From Actinomycetota bacterium (GTDB taxonomy: Bacteria; Actinomycetota; Coriobacteriia; Anaerosomatales; JAHIQC01), in NCBI GenBank assembly GCA_018902765.1, contig JAHIQC010000129.1:1-5864 (forward strand): a DNA stretch of 5,864 bases, in the 5' to 3' direction. Shown piece after piece: positions 1 to 5,269 of this stretch. Under the pieces are notes generated by a model. It had not been told where the DNA came from, did not search any database, and saw only the letters and a list, made by a program, of their open reading frames with translations. The position numbers and the translations under genes were made by a program. Every line of letters starts with the position of its first letter. The stretch's first letter is position 1.

Positions 1-201
1 AAGGCCGGTATGTCCTGGGAAATCCGCGACGGCATCGTACCTGAGGGCATCTGCGCCGCGGCCTGGAACTCGATCCAGCCCTACGTCGTGTCGCTTCGCT
101 ATGGCGGCAAGATGCCGTGGAGCGGCGAGGCCGAGATGAGTGCGTGCTGCCCGGACCCGGCGAACCCCGTCGTGTTCAAGATGACCGTCATACAGGAGTA
201 G
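1..201 (+). CDS. TIGR04076 family protein, C-terminal part (5' end outside window)
   Basis: The reading frame is open from base 1, so this is the 3' part of a gene that starts to the left; the ATG at position 10 is probably internal. The visible 66 residues contain PEGICAAAW, then IQPYVVSLRYGG, a PW pair, and a C-terminal CCPDPANPVVF segment. That order (PEG-[IF]-C, AW, YV..LR.GG, PW, CPD..PVVF) matches what I recall of the small uncharacterised TIGR04076 family. Conserved cysteines at the PEGIC and CCPD positions could bind metal or form a disulfide, but this is inference and no function is established. Its last codons carry the SD of the downstream exonuclease (GGAG at 195-198), so the two genes are probably co-transcribed. 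The family assignment is from memory of the motif pattern. Confidence 0.72.
   Translation, partial: KAGMSWEIRDGIVPEGICAAAWNSIQPYVVSLRYGGKMPWSGEAEMSACCPDPANPVVFKMTVIQE
195..198 (+). promoter_or_regulatory. SD site of the exonuclease, inside the end of the upstream gene
   Basis: GGAG lies 10 nt before the GTG at 209, and the TAG stop of the upstream gene begins on the very next base. This placement supports the GTG start and suggests that ribosomes finishing the TIGR04076-type gene help start the exonuclease. Confidence 0.6.
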
Positions 202-208
202 GACGCCT

Positions 209-781
209 GTGCCTTCAGCTGCCACCCGTTGGGTTGCCATTGATTTTGAGACAGCTAACCGCGAGAAGGCCAGCGCCTGTGCGCTCGGACTCGTGGTCAT
301 CGAGGATGGATTCATCGCCGAGGAGCGCTCCTGGCTCATCCAGCCGCCCGGCAACTACTTCGAGTGGCGCAACACCGAGATCCACGGCATCGACGAGGAC
401 CGCGTGGCTCAAGAGCCCGAGTTCGACGAGGCGTGGGACCAGATCGGCCCGTACCTGCAAGGCGCGGTCATCCTTGCGCACAACGCGAGCTTCGACATCG
501 CGGTACTGCGCGGGTCTCTGGCCCACTACGACCTCGAACCGCCCGCGACGCCAGGTTACCTGTGCACCGTCAACATGGCGCGCAAGGTCTGGCCTCGGCT
601 TCCCAATCACAAGCTCGACTCCGTGTGCGGATACTGCGGTATCGACCTCGTACACCATGATGCGGCGTCTGATGCGCGAGCCTGTGCGAGCATTGCATTG
701 CGGTGTCGTCGCGAGACCGGTGAGCCGACACTCGAGGCGCTCGCGGAGCGACTCGGGATGGTACCGCGCTCGCTTGTGTAG
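209..781 (+). CDS. DEDDh 3'-5' exonuclease (DnaQ/epsilon-like, RNase T fold)
   Basis: This 190-residue protein is a single exonuclease domain of the DnaQ-like DEDDh superfamily, which removes nucleotides from 3' ends by two-metal catalysis. Exo I is IDFETAN with D12 and E14; Exo II is AHNASFD (residues 90-96) with D96; Exo III is HHDAASDA with the general-base H150 and metal ligand D155. The whole DEDDh set is therefore intact. IHGI (58-61) and CTVNMARKVWPRLPNHKL (119-136) are typical of stand-alone DnaQ-like exonucleases. There is no polymerase, helicase or BRCT extension, so it may act in repair, proofreading in trans or RNA trimming; the substrate cannot be told. I chose the GTG start at 209 because GGAG at 195-198 sits 10 nt upstream and the DFET strand begins soon after. 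The gene lies 7 nt after the preceding stop and converges on the HMA-like gene, with 4 nt between stops. Confidence 0.93.
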   Translation: MPSAATRWVAIDFETANREKASACALGLVVIEDGFIAEERSWLIQPPGNYFEWRNTEIHGIDEDRVAQEPEFDEAWDQIGPYLQGAVILAHNASFDIAVLRGSLAHYDLEPPATPGYLCTVNMARKVWPRLPNHKLDSVCGYCGIDLVHHDAASDARACASIALRCRRETGEPTLEALAERLGMVPRSLV

Positions 782-792
782 GGCTCTACACA
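775..792. repeat. Inverted repeat spanning two convergent stop codons
   Basis: TGTGTAG and CTACACA form a perfect 7-bp stem around the loop GGCT. The TAG stop of the exonuclease (779-781) and the TAG stop of the minus-strand HMA-like gene (788-786) lie in opposite arms. It could act as a weak bidirectional transcription end or as mRNA 3'-end protection. There is no following T-run on either strand and the stem is short, so it is not a classical intrinsic terminator. Confidence 0.45.
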
Positions 793-1037
793 GCGGGAAG
801 CGCCCGCGAGGTGCCACTGTTTGTCGCGAGTGTGGGCTGGAACCCGGCCCGTCGGAGCGCCCGAAGGATTTGCGCCACAGTCGCCTTTGCGTCGTCGTAC
901 ATGACCGACACGAGTCCGATCGAAGCCACCGCCGCGACACGCGCGACACCAGCGATGGCTCCCAGTGCCGCCTCAACGAGCGCAAGCCCCTCCTCGCCCG
1001 AAAGTCCTGAAGTCATGAGATGGATTGCTCTGAGCAT
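786..1037 (-). CDS. HMA-like (ferredoxin-fold) small protein lacking the metal-binding cysteines
   Basis: This 83-residue protein resembles a single heavy-metal-associated domain, the fold of copper chaperones and P-type ATPase N-termini. The C-terminal half (GVARVAAV, then VSVMYDDAKATVAQI, then ALRRAGF) matches the usual GV..V.V, V.V.YD and I..A...AGF pattern. At the site where HMA proteins have M-T-C-x-x-C this one reads MTSGLS (residues 8-13), with serines in both cysteine positions. The protein contains no cysteine at all, and the first helix seems about four residues longer than usual. It therefore probably does not carry Cu(I) in the classical way; a structural, regulatory or other ligand role is inference. 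I chose the ATG at 1037, not the upstream in-frame ATG at 1082, because GAGGAGG at 1043-1049 is 5 nt before it while the upstream ATG has a purine run directly abutting it. The gene stands alone, 140 nt downstream of the methyltransferase-like gene on the same strand. Confidence 0.7.
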   Translation of the reverse strand: MLRAIHLMTSGLSGEEGLALVEAALGAIAGVARVAAVASIGLVSVMYDDAKATVAQILRALRRAGFQPTLATNSGTSRALPAV

Positions 1038-1042
1038 GACTG

Positions 1043-1049
1043 CCTCCTC
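1043..1049 (-). promoter_or_regulatory. Strong SD fixing the start of the HMA-like gene
   Basis: On the minus strand this reads GAGGAGG, followed by five bases and the ATG at 1037. It is the best SD near this gene and argues for the 83-residue product over a 98-residue one starting at 1082. Confidence 0.7.
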
Positions 1050-1101
1050 ACGTAGCGCCGGCGTATGTGCCGACAGGAACATCCTCCCTCTGCGCGATGG
1101 A

Positions 1102-1111
1102 CGACGCGTCG
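1102..1111. repeat. Perfect 10-bp palindrome upstream of the HMA-like gene
   Basis: CGACGCGTCG is a perfect palindrome. With one mismatched pair it extends by two further G:C pairs on each side (1099-1114). It lies in the gap between the methyltransferase-like and HMA-like genes, about 65 nt before the ATG at 1037. It might be a protein-binding site, but palindromes this short and G+C-rich arise by chance in such DNA. No clear -10/-35 pair was found in this gap, and no T-tailed terminator follows the methyltransferase-like gene. Confidence 0.25.
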
Positions 1112-1177
1112 CCCAAGAGTGGTGATTCGGTGATACGCCGATGGAGGCAGTGACGCTTCGCGCCTACGCCGAGGAGA

Positions 1178-2005
1178 CTACCTGCGACCGCGCTTTCGAG
1201 GAGCCGGGTGCTCGTCGAGCAGCAACGGCACGTCGCCGGTCCGAATCTTGCCGAGGTACAGGTCCTCGGCGAATCGCTCGAATCCCGGGACCGTGACAAG
1301 CCCGCCGACGCGATCGGCGATGCGGTCCTGCAGCTCGTCGGAGGAGAGCTCGGCATCGCTTGCGAGCATCACGATGTTGCGAGTCAGATCGCGCGCGTCG
1401 GTAGCGATGTCGACCGGGAAGGTCCAGACGTTTCGCCACACGTTGGATGCGGTGCGGTGCAAGCTGCGGAAGTGTCGGCTGTGCGGGCCGTAGACCGAGC
1501 CGAACACGTTGTAGGCGATCGCGCCGTCGGGGGCCATGTGGTCGCGACAGCTGCGCATGAACTCTTCGGTGGTAAGGGGTCGCGGGACGCGGTCGTCGGC
1601 AAAGGCGTCGATCGTGATGATGTCGTAGATCTCGGTTGAGGCGGCGAGTACCTCGCGGCCGTCGCCGACGATCACCGTGATGCGCGGATCATACGGCAGC
1701 GCGAACAGCGCATGTGCAATCTCAACGACAGCCGGGTCGAGCTCGACCGCGTCGATGTGCATGAAGGGGTAATCACGCCACATGCGTTTCACGAGGGAGC
1801 CGCCGCCCAGACCGATAGACAGCGTGCGCGTGGCGCTCGGCTTCACGGCCATCGTGATGTGCAGGTAGCCGACATACAGGATGTCGGTCTCGAACGGATC
1901 GTCGATATGCATCGAGGACTGATGGTTGCGCTCGAAGCGCAGCAGGCGCACACCGCCGTCCTCGGTGACGTGGAGCTGGTGGTATGCGGAGTCAAATTCA
2001 GTCAT
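1178..2005 (-). CDS. Spermidine-synthase-fold SAM-dependent methyltransferase-like protein
   Basis: This 275-residue protein has a Rossmann-fold domain of the spermidine/spermine synthase superfamily. The nucleotide-binding loop is SIGLGGGS (63-70), the acidic motif DAVELDPAVVEIA (85-97), the next motif VGDGREVL (113-120), and YDIITIDAF (127-135) is followed by LTTEEF and APDGAIAYNVF. The N-terminal part (HQSSM then YVGYLHITMA) follows the usual strand layout. True spermidine synthases carry a YHEM-type motif and a D-S-[ST]-D-P motif for putrescine and decarboxylated SAM. Here these read YLHITM and IDAFADD, so aminopropyl transfer is unlikely; it resembles the unassigned SpeE-like proteins common in high-GC bacteria. 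The C-terminus is basic (APRKRGRR). I chose the ATG at 2005; the frame stays open upstream, but those 66 codons read in the HepT gene and encode nothing recognisable. The start overlaps the hepT stop by 8 nt, suggesting translational coupling. Confidence 0.82.
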   Translation of the reverse strand: MTEFDSAYHQLHVTEDGGVRLLRFERNHQSSMHIDDPFETDILYVGYLHITMAVKPSATRTLSIGLGGGSLVKRMWRDYPFMHIDAVELDPAVVEIAHALFALPYDPRITVIVGDGREVLAASTEIYDIITIDAFADDRVPRPLTTEEFMRSCRDHMAPDGAIAYNVFGSVYGPHSRHFRSLHRTASNVWRNVWTFPVDIATDARDLTRNIVMLASDAELSSDELQDRIADRVGGLVTVPGFERFAEDLYLGKIRTGDVPLLLDEHPAPRKRGRR

Positions 2006-2342
2006 GGGGATTCGATTCACCAGGACTCGGCAGTTCTGCGAGGATCGCCGGCAGATCGTGCGCGACGGTGAGCCACACCGACTCCATGTCGACGGCATCG
2101 TACTCGTGCGCCAGCCGGTTTCGCATGCCCGCCATTTGCGCCCATGGCACGCGCGGATACTTGGCGCGCTCTGTGGCGGGGATCCGCTTGGCCGCCTCGC
2201 CAATCACCTCAAGGCAGCGGATAACCTTGTCCTGCGCGCCGGTGTCCTGCAGGAACGTGCGAAGATCCTGTCCCCCGATGTACCCGAGCGCCCGGTCGGA
2301 GTACGTGACGATGTCGACCAGCGAGGCCTCAGGGTCGCGCAT
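1998..2342 (-). CDS. hepT: HepT-type HEPN ribonuclease toxin (DUF86)
   Basis: This 114-residue, mostly helical protein is a HEPN-domain toxin of the HepT/DUF86 family, the RNase half of MntA-HepT toxin-antitoxin systems. The catalytic RX4HXY motif is seen as RNRLAHEY, giving R74, H79 and Y81. It is followed by the family's usual D..VW..V..DLP segment, here VDMESVWLTVAHDLPAI. CLEVIGEAAKRIP (43-55) is another typical HepT stretch. In characterised systems the partner MntA attaches AMP to the tyrosine of this motif and so inactivates the toxin, and the residue is present here. The ATG at 2342 lies inside the antitoxin gene, a 14-nt overlap, which keeps the two proteins' synthesis linked. The end overlaps the methyltransferase-like gene by 8 nt. 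Length and motif are complete, with no sign of decay. Activity is inferred from family knowledge. Confidence 0.92.
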   Translation of the reverse strand: MRDPEASLVDIVTYSDRALGYIGGQDLRTFLQDTGAQDKVIRCLEVIGEAAKRIPATERAKYPRVPWAQMAGMRNRLAHEYDAVDMESVWLTVAHDLPAILAELPSPGESNPHD

Positions 2343-2916
2343 ACAACGTCCTCGCCGAGTCGAGGATCTCGTCTCTGCGGATGATGTTGCCGCTCCGCTC
2401 GATCGCCCTTCGTGACACCAGGTCCACCCGGCGACGCAGCAACGCCGAGAGTTCAGTCTCGTGGTCAGACATGTCCAGCAGAGATGGGGTCCGGCCGCTT
2501 TCATAGGTGACGAGTACGTCCACGTCGCTGTTCGCGCAGAAGCGGTCGCCAAGGATCGAGCCGAAAAGGTCGAGCCGCGCGACGTGGTGCGACCTCGCGA
2601 AGGCGGCGATGGCCCCTGGTGATGTCGCCGTCCGGCGGAGTGCATTGAACGCTTCGGTGTCGGCGCCCGGGAGAGCCACGCCGTACTGTGCGGTGGACTC
2701 GGCTGCGAGCGGTGCATCGGCCTCAGCGAGATCATAGCCCAGCGCTTCGGCGACCCGCGTGACCCGATCGAGCGAGGCTGAGCGGTAGCGCGTCGCCTCC
2801 CAGCGCGCTATCTGCGGCTGTGCGACTCCGACCAGCTCGCCAAGTTCGCGCTGCGTGAGACCGCCGGCACGGCGCGCCGCCACAAGGTCGCGGCCGATAT
2901 CTCTAACGTTTCCCAT
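2329..2916 (-). CDS. mntA: XRE-HTH / MNT nucleotidyltransferase fusion: MntA-like antitoxin
   Basis: This 195-residue protein has two domains. Residues 7-65 are an XRE/Cro-type helix-turn-helix (LTQRELGELVGVAQPQIARWE, with the recognition helix around 32-42). Residues from about 100 to 185 are a minimal nucleotidyltransferase (MNT): LFGSILGDRF then NSDVDVLV gives the GSX10DXD signature (G119, S120, D131, D133), and RRVDLVS supplies the third acidic residue, D165. MntA enzymes AMPylate and neutralise HepT, whose gene directly follows with a 14-nt overlap. Most MntA proteins I know are the MNT domain alone; the added HTH suggests that the antitoxin also represses its own operon, and candidate sites lie just upstream. 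The ATG at 2916 has no SD: the preceding bases are pyrimidine-rich, and a TATCTT box ends 6 nt before it, which would suit a leaderless mRNA. All three metal ligands are present. Confidence 0.9.
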   Translation of the reverse strand: MGNVRDIGRDLVAARRAGGLTQRELGELVGVAQPQIARWEATRYRSASLDRVTRVAEALGYDLAEADAPLAAESTAQYGVALPGADTEAFNALRRTATSPGAIAAFARSHHVARLDLFGSILGDRFCANSDVDVLVTYESGRTPSLLDMSDHETELSALLRRRVDLVSRRAIERSGNIIRRDEILDSARTLYARP

Positions 2917-2922
2917 AGAAGA

Positions 2923-2928
2923 AAGATA
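2923..2928 (-). promoter_or_regulatory. Candidate -10 box for a leaderless mntA-hepT transcript
   Basis: On the minus strand this reads TATCTT, matching the TANNNT form often found 6-7 nt before leaderless starts in actinobacteria. Transcription would begin at or next to the ATG at 2916. No convincing -35 box is seen 17-18 nt upstream. A second AT-rich candidate (TATATA, in the 2938-2946 area) could be the -10 instead, giving a short leader. Confidence 0.4.
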
Positions 2929-2960
2929 ACACAGGAGATATATATAACACAGACGTTATA
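2925..2960. promoter_or_regulatory. Candidate operator of the HTH-MntA antitoxin
   Basis: TATAAC (2943-2948) and GTTATA (2955-2960) form a perfect 6-bp inverted repeat around ACAGAC. The left half recurs 18 bp away as a direct repeat: ATAACACAG at 2926-2934 and again at 2944-2952. This AT-rich block stands out in G+C-rich surroundings and lies between the ABC permease end and the mntA start, over any likely promoter. Repeated half-sites of this kind suit a dimeric XRE repressor. Binding by the MntA HTH domain is inferred. Confidence 0.5.
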
Positions 2961-3060
2961 CCTGCCTCGCCCGACATCGCGAGCGACCCGCCCCCGAAGT
3001 TTGGGAACGGGACGAATCGGCCGGACCACACCGCGAACGGGCCGCGGACACCTCGCAAGA

Positions 3061-3840
3061 TCACTGCGCGTTGTCGGAGTAGTGAACCTGTGCGACGGTC
3101 CCGGCCACGCCTGCCACGAACGTGAGCGCAAGCACCACGTAGCTGCTCGCCGGCAGTGTCTCGGGCTGGCCCACCATGCCGATCATGAGCGGCACGATCG
3201 ACCAGGGGAACCAGTCGGCCCACCCTGTCTTGCCGAAGAGGTTACCGAGCGCCATCATCGCCAGCGCGAAGCCCAGTGGCGGCATGAAGCCGCGACCCAG
3301 GACCGTGATCCAGGCGATCACCGGCACGAGCAGATAGGAGATCCCCGCTGCGAGCAGGGCGTTGCGCACACCGCCCGCCGCCATCTCGGCTGTGAGGCCC
3401 GGCAACCCGAGCGCGAGTCCGATCGCGAACGCCTCGGCGAGCACAGCGACCACCAGCGTCATCCACCATGCGAGTGCGACGATGAGTTTGGCTATCACGA
3501 ACCACTCACGGCGCACCGGCAGCGCAAGCAGGTTCTTGGCGGTGCCCTCGGTGTACTCGCGGCCGAAAATGTAGGCCACGATGAACGAGAGCAGCAGCAT
3601 CCCGCCGATCCCGACGATCAGCGTGAGCATCGAGAGGAACGACGGCCAGGTCGCCTCGAGGCCGGACAGGTTCGCTTTCGTGCCGAGGAGCCCAAGCTGC
3701 TCCGCGCGTCCCGGCTCGCGCACGATCCACATGAACAGCGCGATGCCGAGGGGTCCCATCGAGATCCCCACGAGCGTGGCCCAGGTCACCTTGCAGCGGC
3801 GAAGCTTCAGGAACTCAGTGGCGAGTGCGCTTGAGAACAT
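3061..3840 (-). CDS. ABC-2 type transporter permease (bacitracin/lantibiotic-export-like)
   Basis: This 259-residue membrane protein is the permease partner of the adjacent ATPase. Hydrophobic segments by eye: about 20-40, 72-92, 115-146 (long, may be two), 158-182, 184-203 and 232-252, fitting the six-helix ABC-2 plan. Between the second and third lies FGREYTEGTAKNLLALPVRR (92-111), the EY..GT.K..L..P..R signature of ABC-2/NatB/BcrB-like permeases. The N-terminus (TEFLKLRRCKVTW) is the usual short cytoplasmic lead-in. Such pairs export antimicrobial peptides, drugs or ions; the substrate here is unknown. I chose the ATG at 3840, with GGTGA 6 nt upstream; it shares one base with the ATPase stop (TGATG). 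A GTG three bases further upstream would add one residue. No T-tailed terminator is visible downstream; a 5-bp stem at 3031-3047 is too weak to call. Confidence 0.88.
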   Translation of the reverse strand: MFSSALATEFLKLRRCKVTWATLVGISMGPLGIALFMWIVREPGRAEQLGLLGTKANLSGLEATWPSFLSMLTLIVGIGGMLLLSFIVAYIFGREYTEGTAKNLLALPVRREWFVIAKLIVALAWWMTLVVAVLAEAFAIGLALGLPGLTAEMAAGGVRNALLAAGISYLLVPVIAWITVLGRGFMPPLGFALAMMALGNLFGKTGWADWFPWSIVPLMIGMVGQPETLPASSYVVLALTFVAGVAGTVAQVHYSDNAQ

Positions 3841-4634
3841 CACGCATCACCGCCCTGGAACTCGTCGCCCGTTCGCCAGAGAAAGTACCGCTCCAGTTCC
3901 ATGGTGAGCATCGCGTCCGCGCGCTCCTGTTCGCTGAACACCTTGGTCGAGAATGTTCGGGCCTTCGTCGCCAGATCGTCGCGGCTCGACTCCTCGATCA
4001 GCCGGCCGTCGTGGACGATGCCGATTCGGTCAGCCAGGTGCGCGACCTCGGCGAGGATGTGGCTCGACATGAAGACAGTGACGCCGCGCTCGTCCGCAAG
4101 CGAACGTAGCAGTTCGCGCACTTCGACGATGCCCGCAGGATCGAGCGCGTTGGCGGGTTCGTCGAGAAGTAGCAACTCGGGGTAGTGCAAGAGAGCGCGA
4201 GCGAGCGAGAGCCGCTGCTTGTTCCCGAGCGAGAGGCGGCCTGCACGTCTGTCCGCATACGGCTCGAGACGCAGTAGCTTGATCGTCTCGGGAACGGCCG
4301 CAGCGGGTGAGCAAGTGAGCCGTCGCTGTACCTCGAGATTCTCGCGTACGGTGAGATTCGGATAGGCGCTCGCCGATTCCACCAGATAGCCGATTCGTCC
4401 GAACACCTCGGTCTCGCCCGGCACGATTCGGCGCCCGAGCACCTCGACCTCGCCGCCGGTGGGCCTGATCAGGCCAAGCAGCATGCGGATCGTGGTCGTC
4501 TTACCAGCCCCGTTCCTGCCGAGGAACCCGTAGATCTCGCCTCGGCGCACGTGAAGATCGAGGCCGTCGACGGCCAGCACGTCGGCGTAGCGCTTGGAGA
4601 GGCCGCGTGTGGTGATCGCGCTGTCGGTGGTCAT
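3840..4634 (-). CDS. ABC transporter ATP-binding protein (BcrA/CcmA-like)
   Basis: This 264-residue protein is a single nucleotide-binding domain that powers the permease encoded next to it. Walker A is GRNGAGKT (39-46), the signature is LSLGNKQR (135-142), Walker B is LLLLDEP with catalytic E159 (154-160), the D-loop is ANALDP, and the switch histidine is H192 in SSHIL. At the Q-loop the sequence runs GYLVESASAYPNLTVREN, with glutamate (E86) where most ABC ATPases have glutamine; this I.E form is common in bacitracin/lantibiotic-exporter ATPases of the BcrA type. Residues from about 220 form a short C-terminal extension ending ERYFLWRTGDEFQGGDA. The ATG at 4634 overlaps the tetR stop as ATGA and has GAGGAG at 4640-4645, five bases upstream. 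Its own stop overlaps the permease start. The substrate cannot be deduced; an export or resistance role is inferred from family and regulator. Confidence 0.95.
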   Translation of the reverse strand: MTTDSAITTRGLSKRYADVLAVDGLDLHVRRGEIYGFLGRNGAGKTTTIRMLLGLIRPTGGEVEVLGRRIVPGETEVFGRIGYLVESASAYPNLTVRENLEVQRRLTCSPAAAVPETIKLLRLEPYADRRAGRLSLGNKQRLSLARALLHYPELLLLDEPANALDPAGIVEVRELLRSLADERGVTVFMSSHILAEVAHLADRIGIVHDGRLIEESSRDDLATKARTFSTKVFSEQERADAMLTMELERYFLWRTGDEFQGGDA

Positions 4635-5224
4635 CGGGACTCCTCATAGCCGAGGGCACGAAGGGCCAGCGTGGTGGCCGCGTCGATCGCGGCGGGCATT
4701 TCGGCGGCCGGGGTGCCGGCGAGCTCGGCGCTCTGGAGGCCGCCCATGACGAACCATGCGGCCGCGCGGACGTCGGGGACTTGGAACACGCCCTCGGCGA
4801 CTCCCTGGGCGACGATCGACTCCACGAGCGGTGCAAGCGCAGGCGCGAAGTGCTCCGTGAGGCGATCGTGCAGCGCTCGGTTCTCCGGCCGGTGGATGAA
4901 ATCCGCAAGTTCCATGGCAGACGGGTCGTTCTCGAATCCGGAAAGGACATCGCGCAGGGCGTATAGGCGTTCGACGGCCGATGAGCCAGGCACGTTCAAG
5001 GAGCCCTCGATCGCGGTGACCATGCCGTCGGCCATAAGCTCGACGACGGCCAGGATGATTTCGTCCTTGGATGCGAAGTACAGATAGAACGTGCCTTGTG
5101 CGACACCGGCGGCCTTCACGATATCGCTGACCGAGGTGTTGGCGACGCCCTTCTCGCCAAAGACGGCAGCTGCGACAGCCGCTAGTTCGGCGCGACGGGC
5201 GGTGCGATCAACGATGCGGGGCAC
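4631..5224 (-). CDS. TetR/AcrR family transcriptional repressor
   Basis: This 197-residue protein has a TetR-type DNA-binding N-terminus: AAAVFGEKGVANTSVSDIVKAAGVAQGTFYLYFASKDEIILAVV (18-61), with the helix-turn-helix at about 31-50 and the typical GTFYLYF.SK.E motif. The rest is helical and would form the ligand-binding and dimer domain. It heads a three-gene operon with an ABC ATPase and permease, linked by an ATGA overlap, so it most likely senses a transported compound and represses the operon. The promoter is overlapped by a perfect palindrome at 5247-5269, supporting autorepression. I chose the GTG at 5224, with GAGGAG at 5231-5236 six bases upstream and the product beginning MPRIVDRTARRAELA as expected for the family. 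The ligand is unknown. Confidence 0.95.
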   Translation of the reverse strand: MPRIVDRTARRAELAAVAAAVFGEKGVANTSVSDIVKAAGVAQGTFYLYFASKDEIILAVVELMADGMVTAIEGSLNVPGSSAVERLYALRDVLSGFENDPSAMELADFIHRPENRALHDRLTEHFAPALAPLVESIVAQGVAEGVFQVPDVRAAAWFVMGGLQSAELAGTPAAEMPAAIDAATTLALRALGYEESR

Positions 5225-5230
5225 GGGGAA

Positions 5231-5236
5231 CTCCTC
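5231..5236 (-). promoter_or_regulatory. SD site fixing the GTG start of tetR
   Basis: On the minus strand this reads GAGGAG, six bases before the GTG at 5224. It supports a non-ATG start for the regulator. Confidence 0.7.
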
Positions 5237-5246
5237 GGCGGGTTGT

Positions 5247-5269
5247 TTATGACTGACTGTCAGTCATAA
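5247..5269. promoter_or_regulatory. TetR operator: perfect 23-bp palindrome
   Basis: TTATGACTGAC and GTCAGTCATAA are perfect inverted arms of 11 bp around one central T. The GACTGAC/GTCAGTC core is like known TetR-family operators, which are short dyads of this type. It overlaps the last bases of the predicted -10 box and covers the expected transcription start of the tetR-ABC operon, 23 bases before the tetR GTG. Binding there would block initiation. It is by far the strongest palindrome in the window. Confidence 0.88.

Noticed and set aside
215..985. Minus-strand frame of 256 codons antisense to the exonuclease
   Set aside because: Shadow of the exonuclease with Arg-rich composition and no motif; it also overlaps the HMA-like gene in another frame.
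117..1010. Long plus-strand frame of 297 codons over the exonuclease
   Set aside because: It overlaps the well-supported exonuclease and the convergent HMA-like gene, is rich in Arg and Ser as expected for an out-of-frame read of G+C-rich DNA, and shows no recognisable domain.
1038..1082. Upstream ATG giving a 98-residue HMA-like protein
   Set aside because: Its purine-rich run directly abuts the ATG, while the internal ATG at 1037 has GAGGAGG at ideal spacing and the fold begins there.
1178..2005. Genuine spermidine synthase (speE)
   Set aside because: The D-S-[ST]-D-P and YHEM-type motifs are missing and there is no neighbouring polyamine gene, so the gene symbol was withheld.
2006..2203. 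N-terminal extension of the methyltransferase-like protein by 66 codons
   Set aside because: The extension is read out of frame through hepT and encodes Arg/Ser/Pro-rich sequence; the ATG at 2005 fits the domain start and the usual gene overlap.
2343..2735. N-terminal extension of HepT into the antitoxin gene
   Set aside because: HepT proteins are about 110-140 residues and this one begins naturally at the ATG at 2342; the extension is the antitoxin gene in another frame.
3031..3047. Hairpin CCGCG/CGCGG after the permease as a terminator
   Set aside because: Only five base pairs and no T-run follows on the minus strand; such pairs are expected by chance at this G+C content.
3001..3834. Plus-strand frame of 277 codons antisense to the permease
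   Set aside because: Extremely rich in His, Arg and Glu, as expected from the complement of a hydrophobic membrane-protein gene; the permease on the other strand has clear domain evidence.
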